Part shown: piece by piece, positions 42,389 through 50,251 of the stretch | Position numbering within the stretch: the first letter of the stretch is position 1 | Layout: each line of letters begins with the position of its first letter | Source: Streptomyces chartreusis | GTDB taxonomy: Bacteria; Actinomycetota; Actinomycetes; Streptomycetales; Streptomycetaceae | Assembly: GCF_008704715.1 (NCBI RefSeq) | Contig: NZ_CP023689.1 | Coordinates: forward strand, 4,836,001 to 4,900,000 | Length of the DNA: 64,000 bases | Direction: 5' to 3' | Made by a program: the position numbers and the translations under genes | The notes under the pieces: generated by a model | Seen by the model: the letters and a program-made list of their open reading frames with translations, nothing else | Databases searched by the model: none | Told to the model about the DNA's origin: nothing

Positions 42389-42882
42389 GATTCCTCGTAC
42401 GCGACCGGCTCCTCGGCTTCGGTGACGACTACTGGATCGAGGACGACCGGGGCAGCAAGGTGTTCCTCGTCGACGGCAAGGCGATGCGGCTGCGGGACAC
42501 CTTCGAGCTGAAGGACGCGCAGGGCAACGTCGTCATCGACATCCATCAGAAGATGTTCGCGCTGCGCGACACGATGGTGATCGAGCGCGGCGGCGCGCCG
42601 CTGGCCACGATCCGCCGCAAGCGGCTGTCCCTGCTGCGCAACCACTACCGGGTGGCCCTGGCCGACGGCAGCACGGAACTCGACGTCAGCGGCAAGATCC
42701 TGGACCGGGAGTTCGCGGTCGAGTACGACGGTGAACTGCTGGCCGTGATCTCGCGGCGCCGGCTGCACGTCCGCGACACCTACGGCGTCGACGTGGTCCG
42801 GGAGGACGCCGATCCGGCGCTGCTGATCGCGGTGGCGGTGTGCGTGATCCACCTGGCGGAGAAGGAGCGGGGGGACGACTGA
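42385..42882 (+). CDS. LURP-one-related (Tubby-like barrel) family protein
   Basis: A 165-residue protein whose ATG at 42385 overlaps the stop of the GlxA-type regulator gene. The sequence is a typical LURP-one-related/scramblase-like beta-barrel: MRFLVRDRLLGFGDDYWIED, KVFLVDGKAMRLRDTFELKD, RDTMVIERGG and RRRLHVRDTYGVDV, with a final hydrophobic helix (PALLIAVAVCVIHLAE) that may be the central helix of the barrel. Bacterial members are common but of unknown function; membrane or lipid association is suspected for eukaryotic relatives. Coupling to the regulator suggests a shared stress or metabolite response. Confidence 0.87.
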   Translation: MRFLVRDRLLGFGDDYWIEDDRGSKVFLVDGKAMRLRDTFELKDAQGNVVIDIHQKMFALRDTMVIERGGAPLATIRRKRLSLLRNHYRVALADGSTELDVSGKILDREFAVEYDGELLAVISRRRLHVRDTYGVDVVREDADPALLIAVAVCVIHLAEKERGDD

Positions 42883-42960
42883 GGGCGGCCCGTGAAGCCC
42901 GCCGGTGCGGCTTCGGCCGCAGCGCCGGACCGCGGCGCGGCTCGGGTGAGCGGCGCGGCC

Positions 42961-43014
42961 CTGCTCAGCCGCGCGGTCCTGCTCAGCCGCGCGGTCCTGC
43001 TCAGCGGCGCGGCG
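42961..43014 (+). repeat. 18-base tandem repeat, three units
   Basis: CTGCTCAGCCGCGCGGTC occurs exactly at 42961-42978 and 42979-42996; a third unit at 42997-43014 differs at a few bases and overlaps the last codons of the nitrilase-family gene. The DNA before it (GTGAGCGGCGCGGC) looks like a further decayed unit. It is non-coding apart from the third unit. Confidence 0.85.
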
Positions 43015-43819
43015 GCGCCAGTCCCAGCATGCGGTCCTTGAGCGCCGGGAACTGATCCCGGGTCAGCGCGACCTTGCCGGGGTCGAACTCCACCGTCAGG
43101 ACCTGCTCCCCCGCGCCGGCCTGCGCCAGCACCTCGCCCCAGGGATCGACCACGATCGAGTGACCGGCCTGCGGAACTCCGGCGTGCGTCCCGGCCGTTC
43201 CACAGGCGAGCACGAACGCCTGGTTCTCGACCGCCCGCGCCTGAGCCAGCAGCGTCCAGTGCGCCCGGCGGCGCTCCGGCCAGCCCGCGGGGACGACCAG
43301 AGTCTCGGCGCCGGCGTCGACGAGACCGCGGAAGAGTTCGGGGAATCGGAGGTCGTAGCAGGTGGCCACGCCCAGCGTGGTCCCGGGCAGGCGGACGGTC
43401 ACGAGGTCCTCGCCCGCCGCCATCAGCACGGCCTCGCCCTTGTCGAAGCCGAACCGGTGGATCTTCCGGTAGGCGGCGGCCAGCTCACCGGAGGGGGAGA
43501 AGACGAGAGAGGTGTTGTAGAGCGGCCCGTCACCCGTGGCGGAGCCGCTGTCGGCCGGAGCCCGCTCGGGGATCGAGCCCGCGTGCAGCCACACGCCGGC
43601 GTCGCTCGCGGCCTTCGCCATCACCTCGTACGTCGGCCCTTCGAGCGGCTCGGCCTCGCTGCCGAAGCCTTCGTAGGCGAACGCCCCGGTGGTCCACAGC
43701 TCGGGCAGCACGACCAGATCGGCTCCGGCCTGTTCCCGTACGAGTGAGGCTACGCGGCCACGACGCGATTCGACCGATTCGCCCTCGTTGACGTCGATCT
43801 GGAGCAGAGAGGCGCGCAC
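43001..43819 (-). CDS. Nitrilase-superfamily carbon-nitrogen hydrolase
   Basis: A 272-residue protein. The frame runs open upstream, but GTG 43819 gives the normal family start (RASLLQIDVNEGE), with GGTGGT upstream. The catalytic triad is complete: Glu in VVLPELWTTGAF (near residue 44), Lys in AYRKIHRFGFDKGE (near 124) and Cys in GVATCYDLRFPELFRG (near 158). It resembles omega-amidases and deaminated-glutathione amidases (YafV/Nit1-like), which hydrolyse 2-oxoglutaramate-type amides. It is cytoplasmic. The last four codons are written in the tandem-repeat DNA (43001-43014), giving the end PPRR. It is divergent from the mycothiol-isomerase-like gene. Confidence 0.9.
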   Translation of the reverse strand: MRASLLQIDVNEGESVESRRGRVASLVREQAGADLVVLPELWTTGAFAYEGFGSEAEPLEGPTYEVMAKAASDAGVWLHAGSIPERAPADSGSATGDGPLYNTSLVFSPSGELAAAYRKIHRFGFDKGEAVLMAAGEDLVTVRLPGTTLGVATCYDLRFPELFRGLVDAGAETLVVPAGWPERRRAHWTLLAQARAVENQAFVLACGTAGTHAGVPQAGHSIVVDPWGEVLAQAGAGEQVLTVEFDPGKVALTRDQFPALKDRMLGLAPPRR

Positions 43820-44000
43820 ACTACCACCGTCCTGGCATTCGAGCCGTCCATCCGGGCCTACGATCGTCACACGAAAGCACTGCCGGGGTGCCTCACAGCA
43901 GCGTAACTTAGCGTTCAAGACACCCGCCGACAGCCGCCACCTCCCACTGGCAACGCCGCCACAACCCGCCCGTGTACCGACCGCCGAGGGGTCCCGTTCC

Positions 44001-44825
44001 GTGAGTCTGCATCCCACCCTCCAGCCCTACGCCGACGCCTGGACCCACTCCATCGATGCGATATCCGAGCTGGTGACACCGCTCGTCGAGGGCGAGTGGA
44101 ATCGGCGAACGCCCTGCCCCGGCTGGTCGGTGCGCGATGTCGTCTCGCATGTCATCGGTCTGGACTGCGAGATGCTCGGCGACCCGCGCCCCATCCACAC
44201 GCTCCCGCGCGACCTCTACCACGTCACCAACGACCACCAGCGGTACATGGAGATGCAGGTCGACGTCCGCCGTCATCACACGGCGCCGGAGATGACCTCC
44301 GAGCTCGAGTACACGGTCATCCGCCGCAACCGGCAGCTGCGCAACGAGTCCCGTGATCCCGGAACCAAGGTGCGCGGTCCGCTCGGCGCGGAGATCACCC
44401 TCGAGGAGTCGATGCGCAACCACGCCTTCAACGTGTGGGTGCACGAGCAGGATCTGCGCGCCGCCCTCGGCCGCCCGGGCAACCTCGACTCCCCCGGCGC
44501 GCACGTGACCCGTGACGTGCTGCTCTCCCAGCTGCCCGACATCGTCGCCACCAAGGCCGACGCCCCGCGCAGCTCGGCGATCGTCCTCGACGTGCACGGC
44601 CCGGTCGAGTTCCTGCGCACGATCCGTATCGACATCCAGGGCCGCGGCACCCTGGAGACGGCCCCCGCGCTCGGCCCCGCCGCCAGCCTCACCCTCGACT
44701 GGGAGACCTTCGTCCGTCTCGCCTGCGGCCGTATCACGGTGGAGTCGGTGGCGGACCGGCTGAAGACGGAGGGCGACCCGAATCTGACGGCGGCGATCCT
44801 GCGGAACTTCACCGTCACGCAGTAG
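44001..44825 (+). CDS. Maleylpyruvate isomerase-like, mycothiol-dependent enzyme family
   Basis: A 274-residue protein starting at GTG 44001, about 10 bases after GAGGGG; the frame is open upstream without support. The N-terminal DinB-like metal-binding domain shows the family motif RRTPCPGWSVRDVVSHVIGLDCEML (His at about residue 50), followed by HEQDLRAALG (second metal His near residue 150). The C-terminal domain begins at about residue 165. The family (MDMPI) includes the mycothiol-dependent maleylpyruvate isomerase of Corynebacterium. Mycothiol is the major thiol of actinobacteria, so a thiol-dependent transferase or isomerase role is likely; the substrate is unknown. Confidence 0.85.
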   Translation: MSLHPTLQPYADAWTHSIDAISELVTPLVEGEWNRRTPCPGWSVRDVVSHVIGLDCEMLGDPRPIHTLPRDLYHVTNDHQRYMEMQVDVRRHHTAPEMTSELEYTVIRRNRQLRNESRDPGTKVRGPLGAEITLEESMRNHAFNVWVHEQDLRAALGRPGNLDSPGAHVTRDVLLSQLPDIVATKADAPRSSAIVLDVHGPVEFLRTIRIDIQGRGTLETAPALGPAASLTLDWETFVRLACGRITVESVADRLKTEGDPNLTAAILRNFTVTQ

Positions 44826-44895
44826 GCGCCGCGGGCGGCGGGACGGGCAGGGGCGGCGGCGGGAAAACCGGTGTCGTCCGCCGCCCGGCCGCGGC

Positions 44896-44901
44896 TACCG
44901 T
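44896..44901 (+). promoter_or_regulatory. -10 element of the methyltransferase gene (leaderless)
   Basis: TACCGT ends 6 bases before GTG 44908 and no ribosome binding site is present, so the transcript should start at the start codon. Confidence 0.5.
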
Positions 44902-44907
44902 CCCGGC

Positions 44908-45693
44908 GTGACCGACACCGACACACACTCCGCGTCCACGTCCGCCCTACCCCCGCGCCTGACCCGACTGACCTTCCACGGCCCGCTGTCCGAGGCACGG
45001 GCACAGAGTCTCGTCCGGCGGCTGACCCGCACGGATCCCCGTACCGTCCTGGACATCGGCTGCGGCTGGGGCGAGTTGATGCTCCGCGTCCTCGAAGCCG
45101 CCCCGCGGGCCACCGGTGTCGGGGTGGACCTGAACGCCGAGGACCTCGCCCGCGGCCGGCGCAACGCCGAGGCCCGTGGGCTCGCCGAACGCGCCCGGTT
45201 CGTCGAGGAGTCGGCGACGGGAACCTCCCGCGGCCCCGCCGATCTCGTCCTGTGCGTCGGGTCGAGCCATGCCCTTGCAGCGGCCGAGCCGCCGGGGCAC
45301 TTGGCCGAGGCCCTGCGTGAACTGCGCCATCTGGTCAGCGACGACGGCCGTGTCCTGCTCGGCGAGGGCTTCTGGCAGCGTCCCCCGACCCCGGCCGAAC
45401 TCGCCGGCATGTGGCCGGAGGCCGCGGTGAGCGACCATCACGACCTCGCGGCCCTTCTCGACCTCGTGGTCGCCGCCGGGTTCCGTCCGGAGTGGACGGA
45501 GACGGCGAACCTCGACGAGTGGGAGGAGTTCGAGTCGGCGTACCAGGCGGACGCCGAGGTGTGGCTGGCGCGGAACCCCGGGCACCCGCTGGCGGACGAG
45601 ACCCGTGAGCGTCTCGACCGTCATCGCGCCCAGTGGATGAGCTACCGCGGGGTGCTGGGGCTCGCGTATCTCACGCTCGTCCCGGTCCTCTGA
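44908..45693 (+). CDS. SAM-dependent methyltransferase (class I)
   Basis: A 261-residue protein starting at GTG 44908, apparently leaderless. The Rossmann SAM-binding motif I is VLDIGCGWGELMLRVLE near residue 48, the acidic motif II is VGVDLNAEDLARGRRNAE, and motif IV/V covers DLVLCVGSSHAL. The C-terminal half is helical, with YQADAEVWLARNPGHPL and a final SYRGVLGLAYL strand, as in SCO-type hypothetical methyltransferases. The substrate cannot be inferred. It converges on the MFS gene at 45712 with 18 bases between stops and no hairpin. Confidence 0.87.
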   Translation: MTDTDTHSASTSALPPRLTRLTFHGPLSEARAQSLVRRLTRTDPRTVLDIGCGWGELMLRVLEAAPRATGVGVDLNAEDLARGRRNAEARGLAERARFVEESATGTSRGPADLVLCVGSSHALAAAEPPGHLAEALRELRHLVSDDGRVLLGEGFWQRPPTPAELAGMWPEAAVSDHHDLAALLDLVVAAGFRPEWTETANLDEWEEFESAYQADAEVWLARNPGHPLADETRERLDRHRAQWMSYRGVLGLAYLTLVPVL

Positions 45694-45711
45694 CCTCGCG
45701 GGCCGCTCCGC

Positions 45712-47007
45712 TCACGCGGGAACGTGCACCGTCTCCACCCTGCTGGCGACCAGCCGTTCCCGCTCCCTGCGCGCCGCCCGCCTGCGCAGCCGCAGGATCT
45801 GGCTGATGCCGAGGGCCTGGAGGACGAAGACGAACGAGAAGGCGACGGTGTAGTCGTCGCCGGTCGCGTCCAGCAGCACGCCGACGGCGAACAGCGTCGT
45901 CATCGAGGCCACGAAGCCACCCATGTTGGTGATGCCGGACGCCGTGCCCTGACGCTCCGGCGGGTTCGCCGGGCGGGCGAAGTCGAAGCCGAGCATCGAG
46001 GCCGGACCGCACGCCCCGAGCACGGTGCACAGCACGATCAGCAGCCACATCGGCGCCGTCGCACCGGGCCAGAGCAGCGTCGTCGCCCACATCACGGCCG
46101 TCGCCGCGACGGTGCCGAGCGCCAGTGGGAGGCGCGCCTCGTGGTGCCGGGCCACGACCTGGCCGTAGACCAGGCCGACGACCATGTTGGACAGGACGAC
46201 GAGGGTGAGCAGTTCGCCGGCCGTGGCCCGGGACAGGCCCTGTGCCTCCACCAGGAACGGCATTCCCCACAGCAGCAGGAAGACCATCGCCGGGAACTGC
46301 GTCGTGAAGTGCACCCACAGCCCGAGGCGGGTGCCCGGCTCCCGCCAGGACGCGGCGATCTGACGTCGTACGTACGCCGAGCCCTGGTGGGGCAGGGGCT
46401 CCGGCTCGTGTCCCTCGGGGTGGTCCTTCAGGAACAGCAGGCTCAGCACGAGCACCACGACGCCCGCGCCGGCGCTGCCCGCGAACGCCGCCGTCCAGCC
46501 GACCCCGTGCAGCAGCCGGGCCAGTACCAGCGTGGAGACGAGGTTGCCGGCCATGCCCACGAGACCGGCGAGCTGGGCGATCAGCGGACCGCGCCGGGCC
46601 GGGAACCAGCGGGTGCCCAGCCGCAGCACGCTGATGAACGTCATCGCGTCGCCGCAGCCCAGCAGCGCGCGGGAGGCGAGGGCCGTGCCGTACGACGGCG
46701 AGAAGGCGAAGCCGAGCTGGCCCGCGGTGAACAGCACCGTGCCGATGGCCAGCACCTTCTTGGTGCCGAGCCGGTCGACGAGCAGGCCGACGGGTATCTG
46801 CATGCCCGCGTACACGAGCAGCTGGAGGATCGAGAACGTGGACAGGGCGGAGGCGTTGACCTCGAAGCGATCCGCGGCGTCGAGGCCGGCGACCCCCAGT
46901 GACGTACGGAAGATGACGGCGACGAAGTAGACCGAGACGCCTATGCCCCAGACGGCGACGGCGCGGCGGCCGCCCGGAGGATCGCCCGGCAGTGCGGCGG
47001 ACCTCAT
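45712..47007 (-). CDS. MFS transporter (anion/sugar-phosphate-like, 12 helices)
   Basis: A 431-residue protein with 12 predicted helices starting at ATG 47007, whose start overlaps the stop of the GntR-type gene by four bases, so the pair forms an operon. Typical MFS features: FRTSLGVAGLDAADRFEVNASALS in helix 1-2, QIPVGLLVDRLGTKKVLAIG (motif A), and a second motif-A-like region between helices 8 and 9. The layout resembles nitrate/nitrite or sugar-acid permeases of the ACS type. The substrate is probably the ligand sensed by the co-transcribed GntR regulator. The basic tail (RRRAARRERERL) is cytoplasmic. Confidence 0.88.
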   Translation of the reverse strand: MRSAALPGDPPGGRRAVAVWGIGVSVYFVAVIFRTSLGVAGLDAADRFEVNASALSTFSILQLLVYAGMQIPVGLLVDRLGTKKVLAIGTVLFTAGQLGFAFSPSYGTALASRALLGCGDAMTFISVLRLGTRWFPARRGPLIAQLAGLVGMAGNLVSTLVLARLLHGVGWTAAFAGSAGAGVVVLVLSLLFLKDHPEGHEPEPLPHQGSAYVRRQIAASWREPGTRLGLWVHFTTQFPAMVFLLLWGMPFLVEAQGLSRATAGELLTLVVLSNMVVGLVYGQVVARHHEARLPLALGTVAATAVMWATTLLWPGATAPMWLLIVLCTVLGACGPASMLGFDFARPANPPERQGTASGITNMGGFVASMTTLFAVGVLLDATGDDYTVAFSFVFVLQALGISQILRLRRRAARRERERLVASRVETVHVPA

Positions 47008-47666
47008 CGTTCCTCACCCCGTGCGAGGTGGGAGAACCAGTCGATGTGCCGGTGGACGAGGCCGACCGCGGCCTCGGTGTCGCCGGAGCGCAGCGCCTGG
47101 AGGATCTCCTCGTGCTCGACGAGGGTCTTGGCGATGCGGTCGGGGTGGGAGTACATGACCGCTACGCCCATGCGCAGTTGGCGGTCGCGCAGCTGGTCGT
47201 AGAGCCGGGAGAGGATTTCGTTGCCGCCGCTGCGGACGATCTCGGCGTGGAAGCAGCGGTCGGTGACGGCGGCCGCGGCGAGGTCGCCCGCGGCTGCCTG
47301 TTCCTTCTGCCGGGCGAGCAGCTCCTCCAGGCGCTCGATGAGGCCGGGCGGCGCGGGGACGGCCTTGCGGGCCGCGTGCTCCTCGACGAGGATCCGCGTC
47401 TCGACGACGTCCTTGATCTCCTGCGCGGAGACCGGCAGCACCAGGGCGCCCTTCTTCGGGTAGAGCTTGATCAGCCCCTCGACCTCCAGGCGCAGCAGCG
47501 CCTCCCGCACCGGGGTGCGCGACACGCCGACGGCCTCGGCCAGCTCGCCCTCGGTGAGCAGCGTGCCGCCTTCGTAACGGCGGTCCAGGACGCCCTGTTT
47601 GACGTGGGTGTAGACGCGGTCGGCGGCGGGGGGCTGCTTGAGGGGTGCGGGCGGGGCGGAAGGCAT
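47004..47666 (-). CDS. GntR-family (FadR/FCD subfamily) regulator
   Basis: A 220-residue regulator. ATG 47666 (MPSAPPAPLKQ) is chosen: TATGCT (47678-47673) lies 6 bases upstream as a -10 and no ribosome binding site is present; a further in-frame start at 47696 is unsupported. Residues about 15-80 form the winged helix (VYTHVKQGVLDRRYEGGTLLTEGELAEAVGVSRTPVREALLRLE). Residues about 90-215 form an FCD ligand-binding domain with metal-site residues (DRCFHAEIVRSGGN and HEEILQALRSGD ... HRHIDWF). It is coupled by a 4-base overlap to the MFS transporter gene and most likely controls it. Confidence 0.9.
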   Translation of the reverse strand: MPSAPPAPLKQPPAADRVYTHVKQGVLDRRYEGGTLLTEGELAEAVGVSRTPVREALLRLEVEGLIKLYPKKGALVLPVSAQEIKDVVETRILVEEHAARKAVPAPPGLIERLEELLARQKEQAAAGDLAAAAVTDRCFHAEIVRSGGNEILSRLYDQLRDRQLRMGVAVMYSHPDRIAKTLVEHEEILQALRSGDTEAAVGLVHRHIDWFSHLARGEER

Positions 47667-47672
47667 GCCCAC

Positions 47673-47678
47673 AGCATA
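47673..47678 (-). promoter_or_regulatory. -10 element of the GntR-MFS operon (leaderless)
   Basis: TATGCT on the minus strand ends 6 bases before the start codon at 47666. A TTGTATC sequence just upstream resembles half of a GntR-type operator. Confidence 0.45.
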
Positions 47679-47874
47679 GATACAACACGTACGCATGTCG
47701 GTCTTCGTCCATCATGCGGACCGCTCGGGAATCGTCCGGCAAAGAAGCGACATTGGCGCCAGTTGTTGCACAACCTTCTGTGCTAATTACGTGTCACACA
47801 CGTGCGGCCCCACTTTCTTTCCCCTCCAATTCGGCCGCATATTCGGGGCATTCGACGCAATCGGGGTATTTCAG

Positions 47875-48771
47875 TTGATAATCGCCACCAAGGGCCGCCG
47901 TGTCCGCAGAGCCGCAGCCGTCGCCATGACGACCGGTGCCGTGCTCGCCACCGGAGCCCTCACCGCGGTTCCCGCGCAGGCCGTGACGACGCCCACCATC
48001 ACCGCCAAGGGCGGGTACCTGATGAACGGAGCGACCGGCGCGACCCTCTTCACCAAGTCCGCGGACACGAAGAGGCTGACCGCGTCGACGACGAAGATCA
48101 TGACCGCCAAGGTCGTGCTCTCGCAGTCGAACCTGAACCTGGACACCAAGGTCACCATCCGCAAGGAGGTCAGCGACTACATCGTCTCCAAGGGCGCCTC
48201 GTCGGCCCGGCTGATCGTCGGCGACAAGGTCACCGTCCGTCAGCTGCTCTACGGGATGATGCTGCCGTCCGGCTGTGACGCCGCCATGTCGCTCGCCGAC
48301 AAGTTCGGCACCGGCACCACGGTCAAGGCCCGCACGGCCAACTTCATCGGCAAGATGAACACCATGGCCAAGAGCCTGGGCATGACGAACACGCACTTCG
48401 ACTCGTTCGACGGCATAAGCAATGGCTCCAACTACTCGACGCCGCGCGACCTCACCAAGCTCGCCCGCAGCGCGATGAAGAGCACCACGTTCAAGTCCGT
48501 CGTGAAGACGAAGTCCTACACGGCCAAGACCATCACCAAGACCGGTGCCACCCGGACGATGGCGGCCTGGAAGAACACCAACGCCCTGCTCGGCTGGAAC
48601 GGAACGCTCGGCATCAAGACCGGCTCCGGCACCGAGGCCAAGTACTGCCTGGTCTTCGCCGCCACGCTCAACGGCGAGCAGGTGATGGGCGCCGTGCTGA
48701 CCTCCTCCTCCGAGGCCAACCGCACGGCCGACGTGAAGAAGCTGATCAGCTACGGCTACGCCCGTATCTGA
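47875..48771 (+). CDS. Secreted D-alanyl-D-alanine carboxypeptidase (S11-like)
   Basis: A 298-residue precursor. TTG 47875 is the best start (MIIATKGRRVRR after recoding), with a GGGG stretch about 10 bases upstream; the frame is open to 47695 but the extra residues do not look like a signal peptide. Residues 1-37 form a Sec signal (RRVRRAAAVAMTTGAV, cleaved near AQAVTT). Penicillin-binding motifs: S-x-x-K is STTKIMTAK near residue 66, the S-x-N position reads PSGCDAAMSL (Cys instead of Asn), and K-T-G is IKTGSGTEAK. It trims or modifies peptidoglycan stem peptides outside the cell. It has no C-terminal membrane anchor. Confidence 0.9.
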   Translation: MIIATKGRRVRRAAAVAMTTGAVLATGALTAVPAQAVTTPTITAKGGYLMNGATGATLFTKSADTKRLTASTTKIMTAKVVLSQSNLNLDTKVTIRKEVSDYIVSKGASSARLIVGDKVTVRQLLYGMMLPSGCDAAMSLADKFGTGTTVKARTANFIGKMNTMAKSLGMTNTHFDSFDGISNGSNYSTPRDLTKLARSAMKSTTFKSVVKTKSYTAKTITKTGATRTMAAWKNTNALLGWNGTLGIKTGSGTEAKYCLVFAATLNGEQVMGAVLTSSSEANRTADVKKLISYGYARI

Positions 48772-48787
48772 CCTCCTCGTCACACGC

Positions 48788-48821
48788 AAAGGGGCGGCCA
48801 CCCGACGGTGGCCGCCCCTTT
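48788..48821. terminator. Bidirectional terminator between the carboxypeptidase gene and bkdC
   Basis: A perfect 15-base stem (48788-48802 and 48807-48821) with a 4-base loop lies between two convergent genes and is flanked by A and T runs on either side. Confidence 0.88.
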
Positions 48822-48837
48822 CGTCACCCGCTGCGAC

Positions 48838-50232
48838 CTACGCCCAGGTGATCAGCCGCTTCGGCTGCTCCAGGATCGCCGCCACGTCGGCCAGCACCTT
48901 GGAGCCCAGCTCGCCGTCGACCAGACGGTGGTCGAAGCTCAGCGCCAGGGTGGTGACCTGACGGGGCTTGACCTTGCCCTTGTGGACCCACGGCTGGAGC
49001 TTGATCGCGCCGACCGCGAGGATCGCGGACTCGCCGGGGTTCAGGATCGGCGTGCCGGTGTCGACGCCGAAGACGCCGACGTTGGTGATGGTGACGGTGC
49101 CGCCCTGCATCGCGGCGGGGGTGGTCTTGCCCTCCCGCGCCGTGGCGACCAGCTCGCCGAGCGCCTGCGCCAGCTGCGGGAGCGTCCGGGCGTGGGCGTC
49201 CTTGATGTTCGGGACGATCAGGCCGCGGGGGGTCGCCGCCGCGATACCCAGGTTGACGTAGTGCTTCTGCACGATCTCCTGGTTGGCCTCGTCCCAGGAC
49301 GCGTTGACGTCCGGGTTGCGCTTGATCGCGACCAGGAGGGCCTTGGAGATCAGCAGCAGGGGGTTCACGCGCAGGCCCGCGAACTCCTTGTCCGCCTTGA
49401 GCTCCTCGACCAGCTTCATCGTGCGCGTCACGTCCAGCGTCACGAACTCCGTGACGTGCGGGGCCGTGAACGCCGAGCCGACCATCGCCGCCGCGGTCGC
49501 CTTGCGGACGCCCTTGACCGGGATGCGGGTCTCGCGCGCCGTGTCGTAGGCGACCGGCGCCGCCGGAGCGGCCGGGGCCACGGGGGCGGCCTGCGGCACC
49601 GGCTCGGCGGCCGGGGCGGCCACCGCCGCGTGGACGTCCTCGCGGGTGATGATGCCGTCGGGGCCGGTGGGCGTCACCGTCGCGAGGTCGACGCCCAGGT
49701 CCTTCGCCAGCTTGCGCACGGGGGGCTTGGCCAGCGGCCGGGTCGCGGCCACCTCCGCGGCGGCAGCGGGCCCGTGGCCGTTCAGTTCGGACTGCAGGGC
49801 CTGCGCCGCGGGCTCCTGACGCGGGACGTCCGCTCCCTTGCGGGGGCGGCGCTTCGTCGAGGTCTGGGCCACGCCGTAGCCGACCAGCACCGGCTGGCGG
49901 CCCTGCGGTTCGGCCTCCTCCTCCGCGGCCTGCGCCGGGGCCTCCGGCACATCGGCGGGCGCGGCGGCGGGCGCCGCTCCACCCGCGACGTCCACGGCGA
50001 TGATCGCCGTACCGACGTCCACCGTCGTGCCCTCGGGGAAGCGCAGCTCACGGACCACCCCGTCGTACGGGATGGGCAGTTCCACGGCCGCCTTGGCCGT
50101 CTCGACCTCGCACACCACCTGGCCGTCGGTGACCGTGTCGCCCGGCTGGACGTACCACTTGAGGATCTCCGCCTCGGTGAGTCCCTCGCCCACGTCGGGC
50201 ATCTTGAACTCGCGCACGGACGCTTCAGTCAT
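48838..50232 (-). CDS. bkdC: Branched-chain 2-oxo acid dehydrogenase E2 (dihydrolipoyl acyltransferase)
   Basis: A 464-residue protein starting at ATG 50232. Domains in order: a lipoyl domain (about 1-85) with the lipoylation site in CEVETAKAAVELP, a Pro/Ala/Glu-rich linker, a peripheral subunit-binding domain (about 170-205, RKLAKDLGVDLATVTPTGPDGI) and the acyltransferase core (about 240-464) with the catalytic LSFDHRLVDGELG (H-x3-D-G). It transfers branched acyl groups from lipoate to CoA, making isobutyryl-, isovaleryl- and 2-methylbutyryl-CoA, the primers of branched fatty acids and many polyketides. It is the last gene of a three-gene operon; E3 is not in the window. Confidence 0.94.
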   Translation of the reverse strand: MTEASVREFKMPDVGEGLTEAEILKWYVQPGDTVTDGQVVCEVETAKAAVELPIPYDGVVRELRFPEGTTVDVGTAIIAVDVAGGAAPAAAPADVPEAPAQAAEEEAEPQGRQPVLVGYGVAQTSTKRRPRKGADVPRQEPAAQALQSELNGHGPAAAAEVAATRPLAKPPVRKLAKDLGVDLATVTPTGPDGIITREDVHAAVAAPAAEPVPQAAPVAPAAPAAPVAYDTARETRIPVKGVRKATAAAMVGSAFTAPHVTEFVTLDVTRTMKLVEELKADKEFAGLRVNPLLLISKALLVAIKRNPDVNASWDEANQEIVQKHYVNLGIAAATPRGLIVPNIKDAHARTLPQLAQALGELVATAREGKTTPAAMQGGTVTITNVGVFGVDTGTPILNPGESAILAVGAIKLQPWVHKGKVKPRQVTTLALSFDHRLVDGELGSKVLADVAAILEQPKRLITWA

Positions 50233-50251
50233 CGTCGTCACGACCCTCTCC

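Noticed and set aside
42840..43055. 71-residue plus-strand frame after the LURP-one gene
   Set aside because: It is made of the 18-base tandem repeat (AQPRGPAQ) and overlaps the end of the nitrilase-family gene; no start signal.
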